A DNA stretch of 64,000 nucleotides, taken from contig JACVVK020000477.1 in assembly GCA_018292915.2 (NCBI GenBank), forward strand, positions 417,501 through 481,500, written 5' to 3'. This document shows, piece after piece, positions 54,152 through 64,000 of the stretch. The position numbers and the translations under genes were made by a program. Every line of letters begins with the position of its first letter. Positions within the stretch are counted from its first letter, which is position 1. Origin of the DNA: Batillaria attramentaria. Taxonomy: Eukaryota > Mollusca > Gastropoda > Batillariidae. The notes beneath the pieces were generated by a model that had not been told where the DNA came from, made no database searches, and saw only the letters and a program-made list of their open reading frames with translations.

Positions 54152-57100
54152 CTGTAAGACAAGAAATGACAAATTACTGACATTGCTTCCCGCTCAACAC
54201 TGAACACTAGATTTGTCCAGCCTGGCCAAGGCTGATACCACTTTTAAATGTTATTTCCATGAGCGTAAGAATTAGTTGTTTGTAAAAAAATTGTGTGGCA
54301 TGACGGAACTAGTGATAGTGAACTGTACAGTCCTACATCATGAGGCCCAGACAAATTTGAAGACAGGTGGAACAGCCGTCCAGGTCAGGCAAACATTCAA
54401 AGTGAGCTAGATAAGATGAAGTAACACCATGGCATCTGCCAGAGTTGTCTGCAAGTCGCAGTGAACTTACTTCGATCAGGCCTGTTCTTCTTGAAGCACA
54501 GGATGACGTGTGTACACTTCAGTTGCTCCTCAGCGTGCTCCAGCAGAGTGATCAAGCTACACACAGGCAAACACCAAACACTCATTATTACATGTATTAC
54601 CATCAGCCAACACCACTATTGTCGGTCTTACTGGGGGCCAACACCATCACCAACACCATTACTCTCACAGTGTCAGTCTTACTGCTACAGCAAATATGTT
54701 AACCCTGTACAGTTCTGGCTCCCGCCAGATGCTATCATGAGCTACAAAACACTGACCCGCACATTTAATTACCAGACAAGCTTTTAAAATGCTATGAAAC
54801 TTTCGCAACCTTGCCCCAACCACCAAAAATTTGACTTGTACCCTTATCTTAAAAATGTTTTAAAATTTTTTTTTAAAAAAAGCCCTGACAGAATGTGCGG
54901 TAAAACTTCTACAACAAACGCTTGTCCTTCTGCCCCCTGTCCCAATTTCCTCCATTCTGACACATCCACTGACCTCTCACGTGAACCCTCAGGCAGGATG
55001 CCCGATGGGACCTCCACGTAAAGACGCTTGCCATCAACCAGTATGGTCTCCCAGACGACCTCTATGCCTGGCACAGGGGTCACCTTGAAGCACAAGTTGA
55101 CGGCACCGTCCTCTCGCTCACTCAGACGAAGCAGGCCCACCTCTGGGGAAGCAAACACATGTAATGATAAGTTGGACTTTTTCCATTCCTTTCTTTCTCT
55201 TTTAATAATTTGTTAAAAAATATAATTATATCATATCCACTCATTATCCAGTCAACACACAAGCACAACTGCAACCTTTCTTGCCTGTATTTTTTTCCCG
55301 TAATTAACGTTTCCACGTTTTTATTCTTCATTCAAGTGATCAAAACCTGCTGTGCATGTACTGTGACATGTATACCTTTGCTGGGTGTAGGGAGGCGGGC
55401 CAGACTGGCGGTGATGTTGTCCACCAATGATCCATGCGAGCTGCTGCTACCGCTGCTGACGGAGCCAGCAGACGACGACGCTGATGATGCAAGAGCGGAG
55501 CTGTCGGCTAGAAAGCCTTCAACATTGACAGGGGGCGCTTTTAAAACCCCCACGCCGTTGCCCTCTGTCACGAATGACACCTGGGATTCATGACCGGCGT
55601 GGGGCACATCAGGAGCACCACAGAGGCCCTGGACCCAGCCGTATAATGTACCGGCTACTGGAGATGCTGAAACACAGACAATACACAGTCCTATAGTATA
55701 ACACAGACAATACACAGTCCTATAGTATAAACTATAATGCATTGAACATGCTGGAAGTGAAACACAGACAATAGACAGTCCTATAGTATAAACTATAATG
55801 CACTGAACATGCTGGAAGTGAAACACAGACAATACACAGTCCTATAGTATAAACTATAATGCACTGAACATGCTGGAAGCGAAACACAGACAATACACAG
55901 TCCTATAGTATAAACTATAATGCACTGAACATGCTGGAAGTGAAACACAGACAATACACAGTCCTATAGTATAAACTATAATGCACTGAACATGCTGGAA
56001 GTGAAACACAGACAATACACAGTCCTATAGTATAGTACACGGAACATGCTGGAACTCAGTGGAAGTGAGAAACAGTCAACACAGCTTTATACAGTATAAT
56101 AATAATGTACTGATAAACTCGCAGCCGCATGTTCAACTGTTCCAAAACAAAATCTGCCTTCTATGAAGCTCCCTTATGTTGGAACGTGCGTTTACATAAC
56201 AGACTCGCACACTCATTGCTGCTCACCTACACACACTGCATACCAGCCTGTATTACACTGTAACAGTTGGTACAGCTATAAATACAACCAATTCTAGTTG
56301 CAAATTTTAAAACAGCCGAGTAATACAATACCTGTCGGAACGTTTTCTAGTCTGTCCCATAAAAGAGTCGCTTGTAGGCAGTACTAGTTGATAAGTAATA
56401 ATATGAAGGACAATGTCTGAACGTCTATACTGATGCGATGCTAAATGGCTGCGTGTACCTGGCCCCATCCCTTATTATCTTATATAGCATCTGTTTTAAT
56501 TTGGTGACGTCATCTTTTGCCTGTCGCACTAACAAGTTCACCTCTCCATAATGTATCACTTTGTTCAAACGCAAGCTTTGTCGATCATACTTTGTACGCT
56601 TTGCAGTTCTGCTTAGATTCAATTTAAAAAAATTTTATTCTTTCCTTTAGGGAAGTTAGGGTAAGGGTTAGGGTTAGGTTAGGGTTAGTTTAGGGAAGTT
56701 ATAGAAGTCTGTGAACCATAAACAATTTGTGAAACTGCACAAATCTATCCTCCTATTCTGCTTGATTATTCAAACTGGAACAGTGACAATGCCCACAGGT
56801 TGTCAGGAGCTGTTTTTGTGGCACATCACTACATGTGGTATCATCACATCACTACATGTGGTATCATCACATCACTACATGTAAGGATGGACAGTAACAG
56901 TGTCTGTAAATTAAAGTGTAATGCTGGCACTGAGCCAGCAGAAGCATACTCAATGACACAGGGACCACACTGAGCGCTCCAATAGGACCCTATGGTAAGG
57001 CTGACCTGTTACTGTGTTAGTGTTAAGAACCACAAGTTGAGATAACGATTGTATTGTATTGATTCAGGACAGCTGTGACAGTGTTGGTATCTACGCAGTT

Positions 57101-60100
57101 CTGAGTCATTATCATAATATCAATACATATTGAATTTTGTCCACATATATAATCTAATTAACAGCGTAGAATGCAGGCCCTTGCTTGACAGGCGAGGTCA
57201 GCCAGCAAAACGGAGATCTATCTACGTCTTAACCAAACAAGCAGCTGCTATTGATTTGCATAATTTATCTACACACAGTTGTGCTCTCTGCCCAAACAGT
57301 GATAGGTGTACCGGTACAACCAGAACATCTGTTGATACATCAATACAATGACTGGCTATGGGAGTATCCACCACTCCTCAGTAATGCTTCATGGGGAAAA
57401 AAACGCTACATTACAGTTGACATAGTCATACATCATGATGATCATGTACACTGTAACACAGCATCAGTAATGCTTTATGGGAAAAAACGCTACATTACAG
57501 TTGACATAGTCATACATCATGATGATCATGTACACTGTAACACAGCATCAGTAATGCTTTATGGGAAAAAACGCTACATTACAGTTGACATAGTCATACA
57601 TCATGATGATCATGTACACTGTAACACAGCATCAGTAATGCTTTATGGGAAAAAACGCTACATTACAGTTGACATAGTCATACATCATGATGATCATGTA
57701 CACTGTAACACAGCATCAGTAATGCTTTATGGGAAAAAACGCTACATTACAGTTGACATAGTCATACATCATGATGATCATGTACACTGTAACACAGCAT
57801 CAGTAATGCTTTATGGGAAAAAACGCTACATTACAGTTTACATAGTCATACATCATGATGATCATGTACACTGTAACACAGCATCAGTTTAGCGTGTGAA
57901 CCCAACACTGCTGTGAAATAAAGCATGTGAATGGATCCAACTTGCTGCCTTCTTATGCTGGCAGCTGCTACTGTACCTCTATGACAATCACTTACATGAA
58001 CCACTCACACAACCCGAAGTAGTCAATATATTCAACACTTCAAGTAACTTTGTATCTTGTACGTTACAGGCGATAATAATTAATATCAAGTTATCCCAAT
58101 TATGGCCAGGTCAATGTTGTTCAATGCAAAGTTCTGCATATCGATGTTAGTGCTTAAAATGGTCCATGATGAAGAGGAGGAAAGGTGAGTAGCAATAACT
58201 GATTCATTCAGCGACACAGTGGCCAATCCATGAGCGCGCAGATGCTGTAAGCTAGGGGTGTATGGGGGCACGGTCCCCCGGACTTTGTTTTCAAAAAATA
58301 TATAGAAATATTTTAGAATTGGACTTAAATCTGTGTAATGTGGGGTGTTTTGGCATGATTTGAAATGCTTCAAGTTCAGAGGAAGGGCCACACTATTAGG
58401 AGGGAGGGCAAGTGTTATCCAAAGGCAGAAATCTCATCCTGCCAAAAGGTGCAAGATTTTAAGCCTTGCTACTGCTTTTTGCACTGTATACACGTGTACA
58501 TGGGTCATGTGACAACATACTTCTAGTCCTATTCACAGGCCAGTTAAAGCTGTTGATTATCTCAAGCCCATGTCTGCCTGCCGCAACACAATTATACAGG
58601 CACTGAAGTAGGCCTCAGAGTCTGAAAGATAAACAGTAATTGTCATCATTATCTGTACTCTTTATCTTTAGAAGCTTATGTTAAGAACATATTAGTTCAT
58701 GCGTACATGTAGTCCCTGCTGTCACACCTTTCATTGTTTCAATGAATGGAGTCTAAAGTTACAAGCTGCAAGTCAAGACTCTTTCAATTTCATTATTAGC
58801 TGAGAATTTTTGTTGCTATAGTTACCGTAAGCACAATGCACTCTTTCCAGAGCTTTCACTAGTTTCAGTCACAGGATCACTGAAGTGATTAATTGCCGGC
58901 TGGTGAAAAATAAAGTGAGTGCCAAACATCTGGCCGCTAGCCAAGCCTGCCACAAAGTACCTGCTACAGCGCATTTATTATAACTATAAGCACTGGGCAG
59001 TGGGCTTGTGGAGACACGAGTTACTTCTGCACCTGTCAGTGACTACTACTGACTACTGTACTACTGCTCTGCTTTCGTTCTGTAGTATACACCAGCCATT
59101 ATGACACAAAACTGCTGTTTAACCTCAAGTCATATGTTTCCTCTATCTGACAGGCATCTGTTTACTAAAGTTTAAACTGTATCAAGTAAAGCATTGAATT
59201 CAAAATCAGTTTTAATGAAGGGATCTCCACTGTGGGATGTTAACCACTCTGATGGGTTTGTCACACGATTCACGAGATCGAGAAAGAAATTGCCCGTCTA
59301 ACATTAGCAACTTTGCTGTTGCACTGCTGGCTAGTAGTACATACAGTACTAGTCGGTACTTTTCCAATTCAGCAGTCTAAAAATAAAGTTAGGCACCATG
59401 TGGTATGCCACTGCCTAGGCTAATGTAAATTGAAATTTGAGATTCTGATTGACACGTCAGTGCAGCCAATCACGGTGCACCCATAGGACAACAGACAAAT
59501 CACATAAGTGGGATTGTCGGAGTATTTGAGGGTTCCCTGCCAGAAGGCCCTATCTCTCCTCTTTGTATAGATCTGTATTCCCTGCCAGAAGGCCCTATCT
59601 CTCCTCTTTGTATAGATCTGTATTCCCTGCCAGAAGGCCCTATCTCTCCTCTTTGTATCTGTATGGATGGCAGGGAACCCTTGATCTGCTTGACAAAGCT
59701 GCCTTGTAATGCCACACCACAGTAAATCCTTGACATCATTTTGTTTAAGAAACAAACGCACACATTACATCAATGCGCGTTCAGCTACCTCGCCCCAACA
59801 ATCTGGAACTCGCTGCCTTCTGCCCTCCGTGATGTCCCCACACTGTCAGCCTTTAAATCACAGCTTTAAACATGTATACCTGTTCCGTCAGGCTTTCCAT
59901 TGAAAACTGAGACCCTCTGTCCATGTTCAAGTGTGGGTGTGTGTGTGCGCTCTGAGTCTGTCCTTGAGAGACGGGCGCCTTATAAGTATTACGTATTATT
60001 AATGTCTTTCATCTTGAAACCACCCATTTTCCCTACAAATGACGTCATAGACTTGCTGTGTTGTGCCACTGCATGATAGAAATAAATCAGATGAATTGCT

Positions 60101-60912
60101 ATGGAGAATCAGAGGGTGTGGCTACGGGCCTGTAGGCCAGATCTTACTTCCTTGTTCTTCCACTGGATTGGCGAAAAAAATAATAGGAAAATACAAACAG
60201 ATGCAATCACACCAGCTCACGGTCACACCTACTGACTGATGTCTGTCTGCAATACAGCTTAGCCTCCACAGCCCCCCCCCCCCCCCCCCACGTCTTCTAT
60301 TTTTAGAATTTTTTTTACTACAACTGGAATGGAAGAACACCTGATTCATACAACTTCTACCCCCCCCCCCCCCCCCCCCTGAATATTCTGGTGTTCAGTG
60401 GGAATGACGAACACGACTGTGTAGTTTTGTCCATTTGAAGCACCCTCTGCCAGTCTGAAAAATACAATCCTGCGTTTTTGCTTGTCTGACCTCATGCTGT
60501 CGTTTTTCAACTGGGCTTACCACTGAGTGCTCACTCCACGCACACAAAGCTTGTTCCACGCATCCCCCAAAAGAAATATAAATTCGTCATTTCACAGCAA
60601 ACATCAACTAAACATCGTATACAAAATATTACAGCGAACAGTATCACTATCAGTTAAACAATGTAGGGGGTGTGGGAAAAAAAATCACAACGGCAGTGGC
60701 TGAAAAGATCTATTTTTAGACGACAGTGGCCGCCATGTTGACAGAGAAAAATCCACGTCGTCATTTGTTTTTGTGGACAATATCGGCGCCCTGTACAAAA
60801 ATCAGTTAGCTTACATGTTTGTTCTTTGTAAGGCTGGCATCTCTTCTTCTTTCTCTTTCGCTTGCGGGCCGAAATTCTCGTCCAAAACGATTGCGTCTGA
60901 GGCTTTGAGCAT
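53982..60912 (-). CDS. OAZ: Ornithine decarboxylase antizyme, programmed +1 frameshift (whole span)
   Basis: Antizyme binds ornithine decarboxylase, breaks its dimer and sends it to the proteasome without ubiquitin; it also restrains polyamine uptake. Five coding exons join with matching phases: 60815-60912, 55376-55666, 54974-55142, 54471-54556, 53982-54151. ORF1 has two in-frame ATGs (60912 and 60840), as in other antizymes, and ends LGPGPLWCS at the TGA 55611-55609. ORF2 continues in the +1 frame as DVPHAGHES to SDCGSE. Total about 270 residues, against roughly 230 in mammals; the extra length is a Ser-rich stretch in exon 2. Conserved blocks are YVEVPSGILPEGSRE, LLEHAEEQLKCTHVILCF, FFGFSILPPGHPLAP and FMAY. 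The tail is acidic (DDESSDDDEDS). High polyamines raise frameshifting, so the gene is a feedback sensor. An E-box CACGTG lies at 60971-60976. Confidence 0.9.
54471..54556 (-). CDS. OAZ: Antizyme exon 4
   Basis: 86 bases; phase 1 start completes Ser with AG of exon 3, 28 codons LITLLEHAEEQLKCTHVI to FKKNRPDR, then A/GTAAGT donor. The EHAEEQL helix and HVILCF strand are antizyme signatures. Confidence 0.9.
54974..55142 (-). CDS. OAZ: Antizyme exon 3
   Basis: 169 bases; acceptor TTTGCTTCCCCAG, donor AG/GTCAGT. It encodes EVGLLRLSEREDGAVNL, VVWETILVDGKRLYVEV and PSGILPEGSRE. The donor choice GAGAG/GTCAGT is set by the frame, as the nearer GTGAGA would break it. Confidence 0.85.
55376..55666 (-). 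CDS. OAZ: Antizyme exon 2, contains the frameshift site
   Basis: 291 bases; acceptor TGTCTGTGTTTCAG, donor AAAG/GTATAC. The first base completes an Ile codon with exon 1. ORF1 runs ISSSRYIIRLGPGPLWCS to TGA (55611-55609); ORF2, in the +1 frame, covers 55610 to 55376 (DVPHAGHESQVSF, then a Ser-rich region with GSSSSHGSLVD). Without the shift the chain stops after 51 residues. Confidence 0.9.
55548..55604 (-). ncRNA. Predicted RNA stem-loop 3' of the frameshift site
   Basis: In the mRNA sense, CCCCACGCCG (55604-55595) pairs perfectly with CGGCGTGGGG (55557-55548). Directly inside, GTCATGAAT (55594-55586) pairs with ATTCGTGAC (55575-55567) using one T-G wobble. The loop is CCCAGGTGTC, and AGAGGGCAA bulges on the 3' side. 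The stem starts four bases after TGA, the usual spacing of frameshift stimulators. CCC of the loop could also pair with GGG of the bulge. Folding was by eye only. Confidence 0.7.
55609..55614 (-). promoter_or_regulatory. OAZ: Programmed +1 ribosomal frameshift site TCC-TGA
   Basis: TGGTGCTCCTGATG is the conserved antizyme shift site: ribosomes pause with TCC in the P site and TGA in the A site, and slip one base forward to read GAT. The surrounding WCS | DVPH peptide matches the family. Confidence 0.95.
55668..56065. repeat. 61 bp minisatellite abutting antizyme exon 2
   Basis: AAACACAGACAATACACAGT and GCACTGAACATGCTGGAAGT recur at about 61 bp, six to seven copies. The first unit supplies the TGTCTGTGTTTCAG acceptor of exon 2 on the minus strand. 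Confidence 0.9.
56648..56696. repeat. Short interstitial telomere-like stretch
   Basis: TTAGGG-like units (GGGTTAGGGTTAGG) with interruptions over about 45 bases. Confidence 0.6.
57390..57890. repeat. 84 bp minisatellite, six copies
   Basis: ACGCTACATTACAGTTGACA and CATCATGATGATCATGTACA recur at 84 bp spacing, nearly identical. The plus strand is open across it (28-residue unit) because 84 is a multiple of three. It lies in antizyme intron 1, so it is not taken as a gene. Confidence 0.95.
57900..59520. other. Antizyme intron 1, no recognised feature
   Basis: AT-rich unique-looking DNA without recognisable ORF or repeat. Confidence 0.5.
59535..59668. repeat. 45 bp tandem triplication
   Basis: CCCTGCCAGAAGGCCCTATC followed by TCTCCTCTTTGTAT recurs at 59535, 59580 and 59625. 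Confidence 0.9.
59765..59998 (+). pseudogene. LINE 3' end fragment
   Basis: One frame reads FSYLAPTIWNSLPSALRDVP and TLSAFKSQL, the end of a CR1/Jockey-type ORF2. The 3' UTR remnant ends GCGCCTTATAAGTATTACGT with an ATT tail, the microsatellite-like end of these LINEs. Confidence 0.75.
60815..60912 (-). CDS. OAZ: Antizyme exon 1 with two in-frame start codons
   Basis: ATG at 60912 (MLKASDAIVLDENFGPQA) and ATG at 60840 (MPALQRTN) are in one frame, 24 codons apart. The frame upstream is closed by TGA. The donor AT/GTAAGC leaves two bases that join C of exon 2 to make Ile. Antizymes commonly have a long form and a short form from two starts, the longer one sometimes sent to mitochondria. This exon is assigned from phase, the paired ATGs and position; transcript evidence is needed to be certain. 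Confidence 0.65.
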
Positions 60913-60970
60913 CTCCTTGCCGATAGTCGGCAGAGAGAAAGTCCGAATGACGTCTGCTCACTCTTTCAGT

Positions 60971-60976
60971 CACGTG
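60971..60976. promoter_or_regulatory. E-box CACGTG upstream of antizyme
   Basis: A palindromic CACGTG lies about 60 bases 5' of the first antizyme ATG. Myc/Max-type factors bind this sequence; control of antizyme by it is inference. Confidence 0.35.
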
Positions 60977-61314
60977 ATTTTATCTGCAAAGGAGTTTCCA
61001 TATAATGTTTTCAAAACCGCTCAGATATCGTTAAATTTCGTAATGGTGAATAAATAACTCTTGATGACACAATCTTTAAAATTTTAGTTTAGTCTCAGCA
61101 AAATGAGACTTGGTTAACAGCATCAATTTACCGGAAGATATAGAATTATGACTCATCTGCACTATGTAGTACAAATTTTAAAATTAATCTTTTTTTTCTG
61201 CGCCGATTGACTGTTTTTGATTTTGATAGATTTGTGTGACCAAAGAGCTGGCAACACAACATAGATATCATCACCTGTGGACACCTTGTGGTAAATCGAT
61301 TTGCGGGATTGTCA

Positions 61315-61345
61315 AAATGGCGGCTCCGAATAAATCAAGGTACAG
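61315..61345 (+). promoter_or_regulatory. YY1-like CAAAATGGCGGC motif, possible divergent first exon
   Basis: CAAAATGGCGGC is a YY1-type start element. An ORF beginning at its ATG (MAAPNKS) meets AAG/GTACAG, a possible donor. It lies about 400 bases from the antizyme start on the other strand. A similar GGCCGCCATGTTG motif is near 60730. No downstream exon was identified. Confidence 0.25.
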
Positions 61346-61689
61346 CAGACATAAGGTTTTTTCCTTCATGCTTCGGTTTGCTTAATAGAGACAGGTTCCA
61401 CAGAGACATTTTCTGCTTACAAATTGCAGATTATTTAAAGCTCTTGACGTAAAACAGGCGATCTCGCACCATGCATGCCGGCGTTTTGGGGCAAACGGCT
61501 TGCATCGTCTGCACTGCTGAACACGGGTTCTGCAAACCTGTGATTTAGGGTGTCCAGCCAAAACACACGTATGGCAGTGCTCCCTGTGAATCGAAAATAC
61601 AAGGGTCTCTCCATATTTTTGAGAGCCCTTTTGTCAATTTTTAGGGTCCATGGTCTTTTACATTTTGTTACTTTACTTACTTTACAGGT

Positions 61690-62065
61690 TCGACTGATTC
61701 AGAGCTAGTTGCCTTTCAGTCGTTCGCTACTCTCTTCGCAAACATCTTCTTCCTGCTGATGTTTCTCTGATACCTGCGCGGGTTTGGGAGCCTTGAGCCA
61801 GTCTGATTCTTGGACAAACTTTTATGGTTGCCATACTCTGTCTAGCCTGCTTTTGAAGGTGTTTAGCGTAGGGAAAGAGACGACAGATTCTGGGAGTGAG
61901 TTCCAGTAACTTCCACGCATTTACTACACAAGCATACGGACTGAGAAGAAGTTAATGCTGATCTTAGCAGATGGCTTCTTAAGTTTATAAATAGGAATGG
62001 CCGTGGGTAGTAGATTCTGTGTCCCGTGGAAGATGATCTCTTACAGTCTTCTTGTTGCTGCTTAC
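61690..62065 (-). pseudogene. LINE ORF2 C-terminal fragment, minus strand
   Basis: On the minus strand, frames give WNSLPESVVSFPTLNTFKSR followed by LDRVW, and further 5' HLLRSALTSSQSV, a pattern seen at the end of a common invertebrate LINE family. Frameshifts separate the pieces. Confidence 0.65.
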
Positions 62066-62069
62066 TTAA

Positions 62070-63020
62070 AAGTATTCAAGTATTCGTTCCCTGTGATGCA
62101 CTGTTCTCAAATTTGTGCGCCAATTTAAGGGCTTTGTGCGCCTACAGGTGCATAATTGGGACCACTGGTATGGCGCTGTCTAAGTGAATCAGAAATTCTC
62201 AGTGGGATTGTATCACAGAATAACCAAACACCCATGGTCGGTGTGGCGCGCTGTTCACAGTGAGAATACTGGTAATTTTCATCAAATAGAAGTAAAACGG
62301 AAGGTAGAAGTGATACATGTTAATCTCTATTTACAATACTATTTTCTAATGGACAAAGCAACATTGTGTTGACTAGGCGCATGAACATTCATGACAGATG
62401 GTTGGTGTGACACAATCTGCAACTAGCGTTGTGCCCATTTTGGAATCCTTTTTTTAAACATTTTAACATTGCCTGCATTTTCAAAATCAACATGTCGTGT
62501 TTCAAAGGCAACACCTGATCAGTTTCTTTGATATACTGATACATTCTTAGTAAAAATTTTGTGTGCATTATCATCTACAGTACCATTTTACCGTGACACT
62601 CTCTTGATGTCTGGGCATTAATTAAAGGGAAAAAACAACTCACAGCACATATAATGCAGTTTACCTGAGTGTTCAGGTGCAACAACTAAGAAATACATTG
62701 TTAGTCCATGAAAAGATTTTTGTTTTGGCTGGTGTCGTAGTGGTGAATTATCTGTTTGAAGTGGTCACTGTCAATTCTCACTAGCTGACAAAAAAAAACA
62801 AAAAAAAAACCTCAAAAGACAAAGGGGAACAAACCCATCACATAAAGTTGTTTCTCCAAATGTCATGCTATTTTGTCTGTTTTGATGTTGCTGTTGTTGA
62901 TGGTTTTTCATTTTCGTTGTGTTTGTTTTCTTTTTTCAAATCTGTCTGACCTACAAAAGACACTGGATCTGCGATGCTATAGCAGATCTATCTCTAGTCT
63001 TTGGATCTACTGACAGTACC
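62070..63020. other. No recognisable feature
   Basis: AT-rich DNA with short frames only. Confidence 0.5.
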
Positions 63021-63031
63021 TAATACATATG

Positions 63032-63090
63032 TGTGTGTGTGTGTGTGTGTGTGTGGGTGTGTGTGTGTGTGTGTGTGTGGGTGTGCTTGC
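63032..63090. repeat. (GT)n microsatellite
   Basis: GT tract with two GGG interruptions. Confidence 0.95.
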
Positions 63091-63787
63091 CAGGTGAGAG
63101 ACAGAAGTGTCATCAATTCCGTCAGAGGCATTGACAATATGGACAGAATTTGTGAACTAACATTTGACGTCAGTCTTAACGCAGGTTTTCTGACAGGTTG
63201 CTTGTGCATGTCTTGAGATTTCCCTGTTGGTGTTGTGACGTCCCTGACTCAATTGATTTTTACAAAAAACAACAACAACAAATAAATCTGGGAGATTTAG
63301 AGGAGTGGTGAAATCCCGTACCTTGGATATTACTTACAAAATCACAAGACTGGCACTCTTTGGACTAGTGCTTCTAGAAATATGAAAAATAATGTATGTG
63401 TATTAAGAGCTCTGTTATTTTTAATATTAAACTAAAGCTATATAAACAGTGCAGTAGTTCATGCCATGTGCGCAGTTTTCACACTTGACACAAATGCTGG
63501 GATGATGAGTGATTTGAAGGAATCTTTTTATAACTATTTGGCTTTATATGCAAACCACCCCTACCTCAGAAATTGTTTTTTACACAAACTCTTTCAGGGC
63601 TGCAGAGCTGTGCTAAGAACCCGTTCAGTATAATCCAGTGAACTTCCAAATTCTAGAAAAAGGAAATGACTGATTTCTTTAAATGGGTGATAACTCTTTT
63701 CAGCATGTGGCAAGAGAAAAATCGTGAATAGTAGATTAGTACCTCTGGAGAATGTGACTGTCCATTCCAAATATCACGTGGTTTATA

Positions 63788-63845
63788 CACACACACACAC
63801 ACACACGCACGCACGCACGCACACACACACACACACACACACACA
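63788..63845. repeat. (CA)n microsatellite with CACG interruption
   Basis: CA tract containing four GCAC units. Confidence 0.95.
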
Positions 63846-64000
63846 TATTGCACAACTCCCACAAAAAGAACACAGCAGCATAATGTGCACATAAAGTGTC
63901 TGTGAGGCAGATTTTGTTGTGTCACCCTGTGGGTGGAAGTACTGCCCTTTCCCATGAAGAACCACCAACAAAATTTCTTGGCATTTCTTATGGAAATTAT

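Noticed and set aside
55376..55832. Minus-strand ORF reading through antizyme exon 2 into the 61 bp array as one protein
   Set aside because: The frame upstream of the shift site (GWVQGLCGAPD) is the ORF2 frame read 5' of the slip; the conserved LGPGPLWCS frame is ORF1, and the array is intron.
57251..57892. 213-codon frame over the 84 bp array as a gene
   Set aside because: Six near-identical units, no start context or domain, located in antizyme intron 1.
58086..58391. 101-codon minus-strand ORF in antizyme intron 1 as an exon
   Set aside because: No antizyme-like sequence, no matching splice phase, and no recognisable domain.

Overview
This window is non-coding-rich, intron-rich animal DNA. 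Long GT/CA/TC microsatellites, tRNA-headed SINEs, several CR1/Jockey-type LINE remnants, DNA-transposon relics and many minisatellites separate a few spliced genes. No bacterial signals (operons, Shine-Dalgarno sites) are present. The repeat style and gene content suggest a marine invertebrate, most likely a mollusc (inference, not proven).

Layout. 1-6.8 kb: a broken SAP-domain relic, a THAP-type zinc-finger ORF, a ~360 bp tandem duplication, SINEs, a piggyBac-type MITE and minisatellites. 6.9-37.5 kb, plus strand: one gene in seven exons whose splice sites and phases all agree. It encodes a predicted 1197-residue protein with fifteen CCHC zinc knuckles, a Pro/Gln-rich 15-residue repeat, a PD-(D/E)XK (NERD-like) nuclease domain and a superfamily 1 helicase. 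Its introns are filled with LINE pieces, a 3.3 kb satellite with a 536 bp higher-order repeat, a Harbinger relic with intact terminal repeats, a 5'-truncated minus-strand LINE and a 1.35 kb inverted-repeat element. 37.5-44 kb: TC/GT tracts and 35-, 40- and 75-bp tandem arrays. 44-49.6 kb, plus strand: a frame-broken, multi-exon gene resembling Kolobok-type transposases; one intron holds seven spaced copies of a nuclear-receptor-like half-site. 49.9-52.5 kb: a TATA-containing promoter-like stretch and unassigned DNA. 52.5-60.9 kb, minus strand: a complete ornithine decarboxylase antizyme gene (five coding exons, about 270 residues), with the programmed +1 frameshift site (TCC-TGA) and a long predicted stem just 3' of it. 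61-64 kb: a LINE fragment, simple repeats and unassigned DNA.

The two intact genes have no evident shared pathway. The antizyme is a conserved housekeeping regulator of polyamines. The zinc-knuckle/nuclease/helicase protein is the most interesting item: its architecture recalls nuclease-helicase nucleic-acid defence proteins, but its function is unknown and any immune role is inference.
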